In this document: positions 1 through 8,816 of the stretch, piece after piece
Layout: every line of letters begins with the position of its first letter
How positions within the stretch are numbered: the stretch's first letter is position 1
Assembly (NCBI RefSeq): GCF_008365405.1
Contig: NZ_QOKV01000006.1
Span: 124,001-188,000 of the forward strand
Direction of reading: 5' to 3'
DNA length: 64,000 bases
Source of the DNA: Azospirillum brasilense
GTDB lineage: Bacteria > Pseudomonadota > Alphaproteobacteria > Azospirillales > Azospirillaceae
The notes under the pieces: generated by a model
The model's database searches: none
What the model was told of the DNA's origin: nothing
Seen by the model: the letters and a program-made list of their open reading frames with translations, nothing else
Made by a program: the position numbers and the translations under genes

Positions 1-381
1 CGCCCGCCGCCTGCCGAGGGTATGGAACTGCCGCCCGGCCACGTGTCCATCCGGGTCGAGGCCGATGCCGAGCGCATCGCCGTGATCGTCGAGGACAATG
101 GCAAGGGTCTGCCGACCGAGGAGCGCGACCGGCTGACCGAGCCCTACGTGACGACGCGCGCCAAAGGCACGGGACTGGGGCTGGCAATCGTCAAGAAGAT
201 CATGGAGGACCACGGCGGCGTGCTGACCCTGGAGGACCGCGAAGGCGGCGGGGCGCGCGTCGGTCTGGTCATCCCCAACACGTCCACCAGCTCCGGCACG
301 GCCGCGGGCGACGCCTCCGGCGGCGTTGGCACGCCGGCGGAGACCGGTGAAGAGAAGAGGCACGCAGCCCATGGCGCATGA
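1..381 (+). CDS. ntrY: NtrY nitrogen-regulation sensor histidine kinase, C-terminal end (5' truncated by window)
   Basis: Only the last 126 codons are present; the reading frame is open from base 1. They encode the end of a GHKL ATPase domain: an [10 protein letters not shown]1-type box, then [13 protein letters not shown] G2 ([13 protein letters not shown]) and a closing [21 protein letters not shown] strand, followed by a Gly/Ala/Thr-rich tail of about 35 residues. The kinase would autophosphorylate a histidine upstream of the window and pass the phosphate to NtrX, whose start codon overlaps the last 11 bases of this gene. Assignment to NtrY and not another kinase rests mainly on the adjoining ntrX-trkA order, which is standard in Rhodospirillales. 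Confidence 0.88.
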   Translation, partial: RPPPAEGMELPPGHVSIRVEADAERIAVIVEDNGKGLPTEERDRLTEPYVTTRAKGTGLGLAIVKKIMEDHGGVLTLEDREGGGARVGLVIPNTSTSSGTAAGDASGGVGTPAETGEEKRHAAHGA

Positions 382-1771
382 CATTCTGATCGTCGATGAC
401 GAAGCGGACATCCGGATGCTGATCGCCGGCATCCTGAACGACGAAGGCATGAAGACGCGCGAGGCCGCCGACGCCGACCAGGCGTTCGCCCAGGTTTCCG
501 CTCGCCGACCGAGCCTCGTGGTTTTGGACATCTGGCTCCAAGGCAGCCGGCTCGACGGGCTTCAGATTCTCGAACAGCTCATGCGCGATCACCGGAATCT
601 GCCGATCATCATGATCTCCGGCCACGGCAACATCGAGACCGCCGTTTCGGCGATCAAGATCGGCGCCTACGACTTCATCGAGAAGCCCTTCAAGGCCGAC
701 CGGCTGCTGCTGATGGTGGATCGTGCCATCGAGGCGGCCCGGCTGAAGCGCGAGAACGAGGAGCTGAAGCTGCGGGCCGGCGGCGAGGTGGAACTGATCG
801 GCCGGTCCACCGCCGTCAACCACGTCCGCCAGAGCATCGAGAAGGTGTCGCCTACCGGCAGCCGCGTCCTCGTGACCGGCCCCGCCGGCTCTGGCAAGGA
901 GGTGGTGGCCCGGTTGATCCACGCGCGGTCGCGCCGGGCCGGCGGTCCCTTCGTCGGGCTGAACTGCGCCACCATGCGTCCCGACCGGCTGGAGATGGAG
1001 CTGTTTGGAACGGAAGCCGGGGTGGACGGCGGCGGGCGCAAGATCGGCACTTTCGAGCAGGCGCACGGCGGCACGCTGCTGCTCGACGAGGTCGCGGACA
1101 TGCCGTTGGAAACCCAGGGCAAGATCGTCCGCGCCCTGCAGGAGCAGGTGTTCGAGCGGGTCGGCGGCGGCCAGCGGGTCGAGGTGGACGTGCGAGTCGT
1201 CGCGACCTCCAACCGCGACCTCCAGGCGGAGATCGACCAGGGCCGCTTCCGCCAGGACCTGTTCTACCGCCTCGCCGTCGTGCCGATCCGCGTGCCCTCG
1301 CTGGCCGAGCGGCGCGAGGACATCCCGCTGCTGGCCCGCCATTTCATGCAACGCTCCGCCGAAGCCGCCGGCCTGCCGGCCCGCGACTTCGGCGAAGACG
1401 CCATGGCCGCGCTTCAGGCCTACGACTGGCCGGGCAACGTGCGGCAGCTGCGCAACGTCGTGGATTGGCTGCTCATCATGGCGCAGGGCGACCCCAAGGA
1501 GCCGATCCGCGCCGACCAGCTTCCGCCGGAGATCGGCGCCATCACCCCCACGGTCCTGAAATGGGACAAGGGTGGCGAGATCATGGGCCTGCCGCTCCGC
1601 GAGGCGCGCGAGGTGTTCGAGCGCGAGTATTTGCTGGCCCAGGTGACGCGCTTCGGCGGCAACATCTCCCGCACCGCCTCATTCGTGGGGATGGAGCGCT
1701 CCGCCCTGCACCGCAAGCTGAAATCGCTCGGCGTGCACGGCAGCGAGAAGGGCAAGCTGTTCGTGGAATGA
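371..1771 (+). CDS. ntrX: NtrX nitrogen-assimilation response regulator, sigma54-activator family
   Basis: A 466-residue response regulator. An in-frame extension to base 326 exists, but the ATG at 371 has a purine-rich GAAGAGG upstream and begins exactly at the receiver domain ([11 protein letters not shown]). Domains in order: receiver with phospho-acceptor Asp53; AAA+ domain with Walker A GPAGSGKE at about 170-177 and Walker B LLLDE at about 236-240; Fis-type HTH at the C-terminus ([19 protein letters not shown]). The segment after LFGT (residues 211-214), where sigma54 activators normally carry GAFTGA, reads [16 protein letters not shown], so the sigma54-contact loop is absent. This is characteristic of alphaproteobacterial NtrX and suggests direct transcriptional control without sigma54 remodelling. 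It is translationally coupled to ntrY. Confidence 0.95.
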   Translation: MAHDILIVDDEADIRMLIAGILNDEGMKTREAADADQAFAQVSARRPSLVVLDIWLQGSRLDGLQILEQLMRDHRNLPIIMISGHGNIETAVSAIKIGAYDFIEKPFKADRLLLMVDRAIEAARLKRENEELKLRAGGEVELIGRSTAVNHVRQSIEKVSPTGSRVLVTGPAGSGKEVVARLIHARSRRAGGPFVGLNCATMRPDRLEMELFGTEAGVDGGGRKIGTFEQAHGGTLLLDEVADMPLETQGKIVRALQEQVFERVGGGQRVEVDVRVVATSNRDLQAEIDQGRFRQDLFYRLAVVPIRVPSLAERREDIPLLARHFMQRSAEAAGLPARDFGEDAMAALQAYDWPGNVRQLRNVVDWLLIMAQGDPKEPIRADQLPPEIGAITPTVLKWDKGGEIMGLPLREAREVFEREYLLAQVTRFGGNISRTASFVGMERSALHRKLKSLGVHGSEKGKLFVE

Positions 1772-1814
1772 GCGCGTCGGCGACGCCGGCAGGGCAGGGA
1801 AGGGTGCAAAGGCC

Positions 1815-3191
1815 GTGAAGGTCATCGTATGCGGAGCCGGGCAGGTCGGCTCGAACATCGCGCGCTATTTGGCGTCCGAGGGCAACAACGTCACGGTGAT
1901 CGACCATTCGCCGGAGCTCATCCAGCGGATCAGCGACACGCTCGACGTGCAGGCGATGGTCGGCCACGCCTCGCACCCCGACGTTCTGGAGGCGGCGGGG
2001 GCGGGCGAGACCGACATGATCATCGCGGTCACCCAGATCGACGAGATCAACATGGTCGCCTGCGAGGTCGCGCACGCCCTGTTCAAGGTGCCGACCAAAA
2101 TCGCCCGCGTCCGCAACCAGAGCTATCTGAAGCCGATCTGGGCGGACCTGTTCAGCCGCGATCACATGCCGATCGACGTCATCATCTCGCCGGAGATCGC
2201 GGTGGCGCGCGCCATCGCCCGCCGGCTCCAGGTGCCGGGCGCCTTCGACATGATCCCGCTGGCGGACGGCAAGGTCCGCGTCGTCGGCGTGCTGTGCACG
2301 GAGACCTGTCCGGTGCTGCACACGCCGCTGCGCCAGTTGACCGGCCTGTTCCCCGATCTCGGGCTGGAGGTGGTGGCGATCATCCGCAACGACCGGTCCT
2401 TCATCCCCGGCGGCGACGACCAGATGCTGCCTGGCGACGAGGTCTATTTCGCCTGCGACAACCGCCACCTGAACCGCGCCATGGCCGCCTTCGGCCACGA
2501 GGAGGTGGAGGCCCGCCGTATCATCATCCTGGGCGGCGGCAACATCGGGCTGTGCCTGGCGGAGGAACTGGAGGCCAAGTACCCCCAGGTCAGCGCCCGC
2601 ATCATCGAGATGAACCGCAGCCGCGCCCAGTATGTGGCGCAGCGCCTGTCGCGCACCATGGTGCTGCATGGCGACGGGCTGGACCCGGAGATCCTGGAGG
2701 AGGCCAACGTCCGGGCCACCGAAACGGTGGTCGCCGTGACCAACGACGACGAGGGCAACATCCTGTCCTCGCTGCTCGCCAAGCGGCATGGGGCGAAGCG
2801 CGCCATCACGCTGATCAACAAGGCGTCCTACACCTCGCTGGTGTCGCCGCTGGGAATCGACGCGGTGGTCAGCCCGCGCGCCATCACCGTATCGAACATT
2901 CTCCAGCACGTCCGGCGCGGCCGTATCCGCGCGGTGCACAGCCTGCGCGACGGCTTCGCCGAAGTGATCGAGGCGGAGGCGCTGGAGACCTCCGCGGTGG
3001 TGAACACGCCGCTGCGGGAGGTGAAGCTGCCCTCCGGAGTCATCGTCGGCGCGATCGTGCGCGGCGACGAGGTCATCATCCCGCGCCCGGCCACGGTGAT
3101 CCGCCCGAAGGACCGCGTCATCATCCTCGCCACCGCCGGTCAGGTGAAAAAGGTGGAGAAGATGTTCGCCGTCCGGCTTGAATTTTTCTAA
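1815..3191 (+). CDS. trkA: Trk system potassium uptake regulatory protein TrkA
   Basis: A 458-residue cytoplasmic, NAD-binding regulatory subunit of Trk/Ktr K+ channels, with the usual full length and two tandem RCK modules. The first Rossmann motif (GAGQVGSNIA) is at the N-terminus and the second (LGGGNIGLCLAEE) near residue 240; each is followed by a TrkA-C domain, the last being ...LPSGVIVGAIVRGDEVIIP. The start is GTG at 1815, giving the canonical MKVIVCGAGQVG. No trkH/trkG membrane subunit lies in the window. It follows ntrYX by 43 bases on the same strand, an arrangement common in alphaproteobacteria, so it is probably in the same transcription unit. Confidence 0.95.
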   Translation: MKVIVCGAGQVGSNIARYLASEGNNVTVIDHSPELIQRISDTLDVQAMVGHASHPDVLEAAGAGETDMIIAVTQIDEINMVACEVAHALFKVPTKIARVRNQSYLKPIWADLFSRDHMPIDVIISPEIAVARAIARRLQVPGAFDMIPLADGKVRVVGVLCTETCPVLHTPLRQLTGLFPDLGLEVVAIIRNDRSFIPGGDDQMLPGDEVYFACDNRHLNRAMAAFGHEEVEARRIIILGGGNIGLCLAEELEAKYPQVSARIIEMNRSRAQYVAQRLSRTMVLHGDGLDPEILEEANVRATETVVAVTNDDEGNILSSLLAKRHGAKRAITLINKASYTSLVSPLGIDAVVSPRAITVSNILQHVRRGRIRAVHSLRDGFAEVIEAEALETSAVVNTPLREVKLPSGVIVGAIVRGDEVIIPRPATVIRPKDRVIILATAGQVKKVEKMFAVRLEFF

Positions 3192-3233
3192 GCGCCTCCC
3201 GTATCGTTTATTTTACCAACAAAAAGAATCTCC

Positions 3234-4097
3234 ATGGCTCGATGGGCATACGTCAATGGCCGTTACCTGCCGCACCGGCAGGCCGCGGTCCATGTGGAAG
3301 ACCGCGGCTTCCAGTTCGCCGATGGCGTCTATGAGGTGGTCACCCTCCTCGACGGGCGCTTCGCGGACCTGGACGGCCATATGGAACGTCTGGGCCGCAG
3401 CCTGTCGGAACTGCGCATGGATTGGCCGGCGGCGCCCCGCGTCGTCACGATGATCGCCCGCGAATTGGTGCGGCGGAACGGCGTCCGCAACGGCTCGCTG
3501 TACATCCAGGTTACCCGCGGCGTCGCGCCGCGCGACTTCAAGTTCCCGGCGGACATCCCCGCGACCCTGGTGATGACCGTCAAGCGGGTCACCGCCTTCG
3601 CCAAGCCGGAGCAACTCGAACAGGGTGTGGCCGTGGTGACGGTGCCCGACATCCGTTGGGGCCGGCGCGACATCAAGACGGTCGGCCTCCTCGCGCCCGT
3701 GCTGGCCAAGCAGCAGGCCGCCGAATCGGGCGCCTACGAGGCGTGGCTGATCGACCCGGACGGTACCGTGACGGAAGGGTCCTCCTCCAACGCCTGGATC
3801 GTCACGCAGGACGGTGTGCTGGTGACCCGCGCCCCCTCGCAGAAGATCCTGAACGGCATCACCCGCCTGTCGCTCCTGCGGCTGGCCGGCGAGCGGGGCA
3901 TCCCGGTGGAGGAGCGCAGCTTCACCGTGGAGGAGGCGCTCGCCGCCCGCGAGGCCTTCGTGTCCTCCGCCGGCACCTTCGCGCTGCCGGTGACCCGCAT
4001 CGACGGGAAGCCGGTGGGCGAGGGCAGGCCGGGGCCGGTCACCCAGACGCTGCGTCAGGCCTATTTGGATTATGTGGCCGCCGGTGTGCCGTCATGA
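3234..4097 (+). CDS. dat: D-amino-acid transaminase-type class IV aminotransferase
   Basis: A 287-residue fold-type IV PLP enzyme that would transfer amino groups between D-amino acids (D-Ala, D-Glu) and 2-oxo acids. Visible family signatures are VEDRGFQFADGVYEV near residues 21-35, the PLP Schiff-base lysine in RRDIKTVGLL (Lys148), and EGSSSNAWIV around 180-190. The length matches D-alanine aminotransferases (about 280-290). Branched-chain aminotransferase and aminodeoxychorismate lyase are related alternatives, but the RDIKT context and YVNGRYLPH start favour the D-amino acid group. The last bases overlap the ATG of the next gene (ATGA), indicating co-translation. Confidence 0.85.
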   Translation: MARWAYVNGRYLPHRQAAVHVEDRGFQFADGVYEVVTLLDGRFADLDGHMERLGRSLSELRMDWPAAPRVVTMIARELVRRNGVRNGSLYIQVTRGVAPRDFKFPADIPATLVMTVKRVTAFAKPEQLEQGVAVVTVPDIRWGRRDIKTVGLLAPVLAKQQAAESGAYEAWLIDPDGTVTEGSSSNAWIVTQDGVLVTRAPSQKILNGITRLSLLRLAGERGIPVEERSFTVEEALAAREAFVSSAGTFALPVTRIDGKPVGEGRPGPVTQTLRQAYLDYVAAGVPS

Positions 4098-4792
4098 GCG
4101 ACGCCACCGCCGTCATCGACCGTCTGCCGGTCCTGCCGCGCGCCGTCCTCTACGACTGGGACAACACACTGGTCGATAATTGGGGCACCGTGCGCGCCGC
4201 GCTGAACCATGCGCTGCTCACCTTCGGCCATCCGGCCTGGACGGAGGAAGAGGCACGTGAGCGCATCAAGCAGTCGCTGCGCGACAGCTTCCCCCGCATC
4301 TTCGGGGAACGCTGGACCGACGCGCGCGACCTGTTCTACGCCTATTTCGAGGCGCATCACCTGGAGCATCTCCGGCCCTTGCCGGGTGCCGAATCCCTGC
4401 TGCGCGGCTTCGCCGAACGCGGAATCTATCAGGCGGTGGTGTCGAACAAGACCGGCCGCTTCCTGCGGGCGGAGGCCGACGCGCTGGGCTGGACCGGCTA
4501 TTTCGGCCGTCTGGTCGGCGCCCAGGACGCCGAATTCGACAAGCCGCACGGCGCACCGGTGCTGATGGCGCTGGAACCGGCGAACATTCCGCCGGGCCCG
4601 GACGTCTGGTTCGTGGGGGACGCCGACATCGACATGGAATGTGCCCATGGCGCAGGAATGGTCCCGGTGCTAATAGGGGCGGGCGAGGGCAGCGGCTTCA
4701 CCCGCTTTCCTCCGGCCCATCGGTACGACACGTGCCATGCATTGTGCGGGTTGGTGGGCGGCGGTGGTGACACCATATCGGATGACCAGTAG
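4094..4792 (+). CDS. HAD-superfamily hydrolase, phosphoglycolate-phosphatase-like
   Basis: A 232-residue haloacid-dehalogenase-type phosphatase. Motif I is YDWDNTLVDN, with nucleophile Asp21 and acid/base Asp23; motif II is VVSNKTGRF; motif III is around FDKPHGAPV; motif IV is VGDADIDME. An alpha-helical cap lies between motifs I and II (subclass IA). The frame is open far upstream, but the ATG at 4094 overlaps the stop of the transaminase (ATGA) and begins the protein just before motif I. The substrate cannot be read from sequence; phosphoglycolate, pyrophosphate or a sugar phosphate are family possibilities. About 94 bases separate it from hfq. Confidence 0.85.
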   Translation: MSDATAVIDRLPVLPRAVLYDWDNTLVDNWGTVRAALNHALLTFGHPAWTEEEARERIKQSLRDSFPRIFGERWTDARDLFYAYFEAHHLEHLRPLPGAESLLRGFAERGIYQAVVSNKTGRFLRAEADALGWTGYFGRLVGAQDAEFDKPHGAPVLMALEPANIPPGPDVWFVGDADIDMECAHGAGMVPVLIGAGEGSGFTRFPPAHRYDTCHALCGLVGGGGDTISDDQ

Positions 4793-4886
4793 TCGAGACG
4801 GTTGCGACCAACCATACCTTATCGCTGCAGGGGGCGGGCTTCTAACAAGGAGCCCCAAAAAACACTGAAGAAGGGGGCGACATAAA

Positions 4887-5135
4887 ATGTCTGAAAAAAG
4901 CCAAAATGTGCAGGACGTGTTCCTCAACCACGTCCGCAAGAACAAGACTCCCGTAACCGTGTTCCTCGTGAACGGTGTTAAACTTCAGGGAATCATCACC
5001 TGGTTCGACAACTTCTCGGTACTGCTGCGGCGCGACGCGCATTCGCAGCTCGTCTACAAGCACGCCATCTCCACCGTGATGCCCGCGCATCCGATCCAAC
5101 TTTTTGAGCCGCCCAAGGAAGGTGAAAACGTCTGA
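4887..5135 (+). CDS. hfq: RNA chaperone Hfq
   Basis: An 82-residue Sm-like protein that forms a hexamer and pairs small RNAs with mRNAs. The Sm1 motif ([23 protein letters not shown]) and Sm2 motif (YKHAISTV, with the conserved KH) are both intact. The C-terminal tail is short ([13 protein letters not shown]), as in other alphaproteobacteria. A strong GAAGGGGGC ribosome-binding site precedes the ATG. In nitrogen-fixing relatives Hfq (NrfA) affects nifA expression. The hflX reading frame starts inside its last 32 bases. Confidence 0.98.
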   Translation: MSEKSQNVQDVFLNHVRKNKTPVTVFLVNGVKLQGIITWFDNFSVLLRRDAHSQLVYKHAISTVMPAHPIQLFEPPKEGENV

Positions 5136-6447
5136 TCTTTCGACCAATGGCAACGGCCGGACGCCTGATGCCTCCGGCCGCGCCATCGTGGTCCACCCCG
5201 TTCTCCGCAATGAGGCGGACGGGGTCCTGCGCCATCCCGAATCCTGCCTGGACGAGGCGGTGGGCCTTGCCCGCGCCATCGATCTGGAGGTCGTGCACGC
5301 CGAATGCGCGCGGGTCAACCGCCCGCAGCCTTCGATCCTTCTCGGGTCGGGGACGGTGGAGCATTTCGCCCAGATCGTGGAGGAGACGGAGGCATCCCTC
5401 GTCATCCTCGACCACGCGCTGTCGCCGGTGCAGCAGCGCAATCTGGAAAAGGCCCTCAAGGTCAAGGTCATCGACCGCACCGGTCTGATCCTGGAGATCT
5501 TCGGTGCCCGCGCCCGCACGCGCGAAGGCATGCTCCAGGTCGAGCTGGCCGCCCTGACCTACCAGAAATCGCGCCTCGTCCGCTCCTGGACCCACCTGGA
5601 ACGCCAGCGCGGCGGCTTCGGCTTCCTCGGCGGTCCCGGCGAATCCCAGCTTGAGATGGACCGCCGGCTGATCGGCGACCGCATCGTCAAGATCAAGAAG
5701 GAACTGGAGGAGGTCCGCCGCACCCGTGGCCTGCACCGCAAGGCGCGCGCCAAGGTGCCGTACCCGGTGGTGGCGCTGGTCGGCTACACCAACGCCGGCA
5801 AGTCGACGCTGTTCAACCGGCTGGCCAACGCCGACGTCTTCGCCAAAGACCTGCTGTTCGCCACGCTGGACCCGACGATGCGTCAGGTGACCCTGCCGTC
5901 CGGGCGCAAGGTGATCCTGTCGGACACGGTGGGTTTCATCTCCGACCTGCCGCACGGCCTGGTCGCCGCCTTCCGCGCCACGCTGGAGGAGGTCGACGCC
6001 GCCGACATCATCCTGCATGTCCGCGACGTGTCCCACCAGGACAGCGAGGCCCAGAAGGCCGACGTGCACGAGGTCATGAGCGACATGGGCATCGACCCGG
6101 AGGCTGACGACCGCGTGATCGAGGTGCTGAACAAGATCGACGCGCTGGACGAGGAGTCCCGCGAGGCGATCCTGGCCCAGACCGCCCGCAACCCCCGTGC
6201 CGTCGCGGTGTCCGCCCTGTCGGGGGCGGGGATCGCCGATCTGGACCGGTTGCTCGACCAGCGGATGAACGCCCACCGCCATGTGGTGGACCTGTCTGTC
6301 GAACTGGGGGATGGGGCCGCGCTCGCGTGGCTCTATGAAAAAGGTGAGGTGCTGGAACGGCGGGACGACGAGGCCCAGGCCCACATCCAGGTGGCCATCG
6401 ACCCGGCGGATCTGGCCCGTTTCGAGAAACGGTTCGTGCACGGCTGA
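5104..6447 (+). CDS. hflX: Ribosome-associated GTPase HflX
   Basis: A translational GTPase that splits or rescues 50S/70S ribosomes, of normal length for the family (447 residues from the first possible start). The N-terminal domain carries the HflX signature [19 protein letters not shown] and the glycine-rich linker [15 protein letters not shown]. The G domain has G1 [10 protein letters not shown]3 [10 protein letters not shown] and G4 NKID. No ATG is available at the 5' end. TTG at 5104 (overlapping hfq by 32 bases), GTG at 5122 and GTG at 5188 are all possible; none has an ideal ribosome-binding site, so the exact start is unsure and coupling to hfq translation is likely. The hfq-hflX pairing is conserved in proteobacteria. 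Confidence 0.95.
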   Translation: MSRPRKVKTSDLSTNGNGRTPDASGRAIVVHPVLRNEADGVLRHPESCLDEAVGLARAIDLEVVHAECARVNRPQPSILLGSGTVEHFAQIVEETEASLVILDHALSPVQQRNLEKALKVKVIDRTGLILEIFGARARTREGMLQVELAALTYQKSRLVRSWTHLERQRGGFGFLGGPGESQLEMDRRLIGDRIVKIKKELEEVRRTRGLHRKARAKVPYPVVALVGYTNAGKSTLFNRLANADVFAKDLLFATLDPTMRQVTLPSGRKVILSDTVGFISDLPHGLVAAFRATLEEVDAADIILHVRDVSHQDSEAQKADVHEVMSDMGIDPEADDRVIEVLNKIDALDEESREAILAQTARNPRAVAVSALSGAGIADLDRLLDQRMNAHRHVVDLSVELGDGAALAWLYEKGEVLERRDDEAQAHIQVAIDPADLARFEKRFVHG

Positions 6448-6464
6448 TCTTTCGCCATACAGGG

Positions 6465-6517
6465 ATCGGGCGCGTCATAATTCGTTCGTGCACGTGCGAC
6501 GACATGACGCGCCCGAT
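6465..6517 (+). terminator. Perfect 14-bp inverted repeat after hflX, probable transcription terminator
   Basis: ATCGGGCGCGTCAT at 6465-6478 is exactly complementary to ATGACGCGCCCGAT at 6504-6517, with a 25-base loop that itself contains the self-complementary GTGCAC. Only a short T run (ATTTC) follows. The position 17 bases after hflX makes it the likely end of the hfq-hflX transcript, though the long loop and weak U-tract are not textbook. Confidence 0.55.
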
Positions 6518-6619
6518 TTCAGCCCCGTCCTACGACGTCCGAGGTGTAGCCTTTTCCCAACGCGCCCCCGATATTTGAGCCGGGGAGCCGATGGGTTATC
6601 CCCGGGAGGAGGCCCGCCT

Positions 6620-6904
6620 ATGCGTTTGCAGACCGATCCAACACACTTTTCGATCACCGCCTTCCTGGCCGATCAGGTGACCCTGGTCGCCCGGCAGGAG
6701 CAGTTGTCGCCCGGTGCCGCGGTGCTGCGCATCCAGGAACTGTCGCGCGACAACGCCGGTCGCGCCCGTCTTCTGGAAATCATCAGTGACGCCTGGCGCA
6801 AGGAAACCAACCCGACGGAAAGCAGCAAGATTGCCGCCCTGCGGTCCGAACTGGCCGCCTGGGCGCTGCACGCCACCCCGAGCGACAGCCTGCCGCGCTC
6901 CTGA
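6620..6904 (+). CDS. Small conserved-type hypothetical protein (94 aa)
   Basis: A 94-residue protein starting at the ATG at 6620, chosen because a very strong GGGAGGAGG ribosome-binding site lies 7 bases upstream; the frame is open further upstream without such a signal. The product (MRLQTDPTHFSITAFLADQ...) is soluble and mostly helical in appearance, with no signal peptide and no metal-binding motif. I do not recognise a family. It stands alone between the hflX terminator and the proline-rich exported protein. Confidence 0.7.
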   Translation: MRLQTDPTHFSITAFLADQVTLVARQEQLSPGAAVLRIQELSRDNAGRARLLEIISDAWRKETNPTESSKIAALRSELAAWALHATPSDSLPRS

Positions 6905-6965
6905 CGGAGGCGAGGGTGCCGGGACAAGGATTTGTCCGTGGCTATGCAGCGGGCAGGGCGCCATA

Positions 6966-7535
6966 ATGGGTGCTCGGCCCGCTTCTTTTCTTTTTCGGAT
7001 TCCCTTGCGCGTCCCGATCGCTCTCCTGTCCCTGGCGTTTCTGGCCTTCGCGGGCACCGCCGCCGCCGCCGAGCGGGTGTTGCCACCGGGATTCGTGGAG
7101 GAGCCGCCGGTCGCGCCGGAAGATCCCCTGCCGCCTGAGCCCGCGGAGTTTCCTCCCGCCCCGTTCAGCCCGCTGGTCGTGGCGCCGGACCCGAAGGAAC
7201 TTCTGAAAGCCTGCAAGGAAGCCACCTTCACCGACTGTTTCCGCCTGTGGCGTCCGCCCCCGCCGCCGCCCAAGGAGGAGACGCGGGAAGCGCGCGACGT
7301 GCCGCAGCCTCCGCCCGATCCGAACGCGCCGCGCAAGCCGCCGGAACCCGGCCCGCTGACCGGCACGCCGCCGGCCCCGAATCCGACTGCCGATCAGGCC
7401 ACCTATGATGCGCTGGTCAAAGCGTTGAAAGACAGTGGTTTGGACGGCAAAGTCATGCTGCCGGAACCGCCGAAGGATGGCGGAACGGTTCTGAGACTCG
7501 ACCCCCGATCCAACAAAGCGGCACCGAAACCGTGA
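6966..7535 (+). CDS. Proline-rich exported hypothetical protein
   Basis: A 189-residue protein with an N-terminal signal peptide: basic n-region, hydrophobic core VPIALLSLAFLAFAGTAAAA and a likely cleavage after AAAA. The mature part is dominated by proline/acidic segments (EEPPVAPEDPLPPEPAEFPP, RPPPPPPKEE, PQPPPDPNAPRKPPEP), with two cysteines near residues 80-87 (ACKEATFTDC). A short ordered stretch (ATYDALVKALKDSGLDGKVMLPEP) ends it. Proline-rich periplasmic proteins often span the envelope or act as flexible linkers, but no function can be assigned. Its stop codon overlaps the GTG start of the following phosphatase gene (GTGA), so the two are translationally coupled. Confidence 0.75.
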   Translation: MGARPASFLFRIPLRVPIALLSLAFLAFAGTAAAAERVLPPGFVEEPPVAPEDPLPPEPAEFPPAPFSPLVVAPDPKELLKACKEATFTDCFRLWRPPPPPPKEETREARDVPQPPPDPNAPRKPPEPGPLTGTPPAPNPTADQATYDALVKALKDSGLDGKVMLPEPPKDGGTVLRLDPRSNKAAPKP

Positions 7536-8344
7536 CGAATTTTCCGATTCCTGACGTCGACCGCGTCTCCGCGATCATCCGCGAGGTCGCGGAGAGCGAG
7601 ATTCTTCCCTATTTCCGCGATCTGGCGAACGCCGGCATCCGCGAGAAGACCGGGCCGGCTGATCTGGTGACCCTGGCCGACGAGGCGGGCGAACGCGCCC
7701 TGACGCCGCGCCTGCTGGACCTGCTTCCCGGCAGCACCGTGGTTGGGGAAGAGGCCGTTTCCGAGGACAAGTCGCTGCTCGACCGCATCCATGGCGACGC
7801 GCCGGTCTGGATCATCGACCCGATCGACGGCACCCTGAACTTTGCGAACGGGCGCCCGCTCTTTGCCGTGATCATTGCCTTGGCCTGCCGCGGCGAGACG
7901 GTGGCTGGCTGGATCTACGACCCGTGCGACGGGCGCATCGCCACGGCGGTGAAAGGGCAGGGCGCTTATCTGAACGGCAAGCGCGTCACGGTCGCCCCGG
8001 CGGTCCCCTTGGCCGAGATGACCGGAGCCCTGTCGACGCGCTTCTGCGCGGAGGATCTGGGACGCCAACTCGACGAGCGCGGACGCTCCCTCGGCCCTCG
8101 CGTCTGCCTGTCCAGCGCCGCGCAGGAGTATCTGCGCCTGCTCGACGGCCGGGCGCATTTCTCGATGTACCACCGTCTGATGCCCTGGGATCACGCGGCG
8201 GGCGTCCTGCTCCACGCGGAGGCCGGCGGCTACAGCGCGCTGTTCGACGGCTCGCCCTATCGTCCGACCGCACTCGACGGTGGGGTGATGCTGACCCCCG
8301 ACCGCGCGAGTTGGGAGGCAATGCACCGGCATCTGTTCGGCTAA
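7532..8344 (+). CDS. Inositol monophosphatase family protein (SuhB/CysQ-like)
   Basis: A 270-residue Mg2+-dependent phosphatase of the inositol monophosphatase superfamily. The metal-binding motifs are all present: GEE at residues 72-74, DPIDGTLNF at 96-104, and WDHAAGVLLHAEAGG near 213-227. Candidate substrates are inositol phosphates, 3'-phosphoadenosine 5'-phosphate, histidinol phosphate or fructose 1,6-bisphosphate; sequence alone does not separate these. The GTG start at 7532 overlaps the preceding stop codon. Confidence 0.88.
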   Translation: MTNFPIPDVDRVSAIIREVAESEILPYFRDLANAGIREKTGPADLVTLADEAGERALTPRLLDLLPGSTVVGEEAVSEDKSLLDRIHGDAPVWIIDPIDGTLNFANGRPLFAVIIALACRGETVAGWIYDPCDGRIATAVKGQGAYLNGKRVTVAPAVPLAEMTGALSTRFCAEDLGRQLDERGRSLGPRVCLSSAAQEYLRLLDGRAHFSMYHRLMPWDHAAGVLLHAEAGGYSALFDGSPYRPTALDGGVMLTPDRASWEAMHRHLFG

Positions 8345-8477
8345 GGCGAGGGCGCACCGGACTACCGCACACGTCCTCCGGCGGGGACCGGATTCGGCGG
8401 GAACTCCGCGAGCACGGCGGCCTTATAGTGCCAGGATGCCGGAAACGGCCGCCGTGAGGCTTGCGGAGCGCCCGAAC

Positions 8478-8744
8478 ATGAAGGCCATTGCCCTGAAGCG
8501 CGTGCTGTTGGTGGCGTCTTTGCTGGCGCCCACGGCCTGCGCGGAGCGGATCGCCGATTGTCAGCCCGCAGGCGGGACGGCTTTGGCCGCCGGTTCGGCG
8601 CTATGCTCCACAGACGCCGATACCGCGGATGTTGCTTTGGAGCATGAGGAGGTTCGCGCAATCGACGCCGAGCCGGTGCTCAGCGTGGCGCCGCCGCAGC
8701 GCCGGAAGGCGCGGCCCGCAACGCACGCGCATTCCATAGAGTGA
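8478..8744 (+). CDS. Small putative exported protein, 88 aa
   Basis: The ATG at 8478 is preceded by GGAG at a 9-base spacing and starts a typical export signal (MKAIALKRVLLVASLLAPTACA). The cysteine after PTA could be a poor lipobox or simply follow a signal peptidase I site. The mature part has two further cysteines, then an acidic and finally a basic/histidine-containing tail. An in-frame start at 8436 exists but places 14 charged residues ahead of the signal. No family recognised; a short low-complexity product in GC-rich DNA could be a false ORF. Confidence 0.45.
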   Translation: MKAIALKRVLLVASLLAPTACAERIADCQPAGGTALAAGSALCSTDADTADVALEHEEVRAIDAEPVLSVAPPQRRKARPATHAHSIE

Positions 8745-8816
8745 AATGGCCCGCGGTCCTTCGGAACCTGCAATCGCCAATGTGTGTTGGACCAACGCAA
8801 CAACGGCGGGTGATCC

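Noticed and set aside
3422..4093. N-terminal extension of the HAD phosphatase reading frame
   Set aside because: The extension lies entirely inside the transaminase gene in another frame and is Arg/Gly-rich; the ATGA overlap at 4094 gives a normal-length HAD protein.
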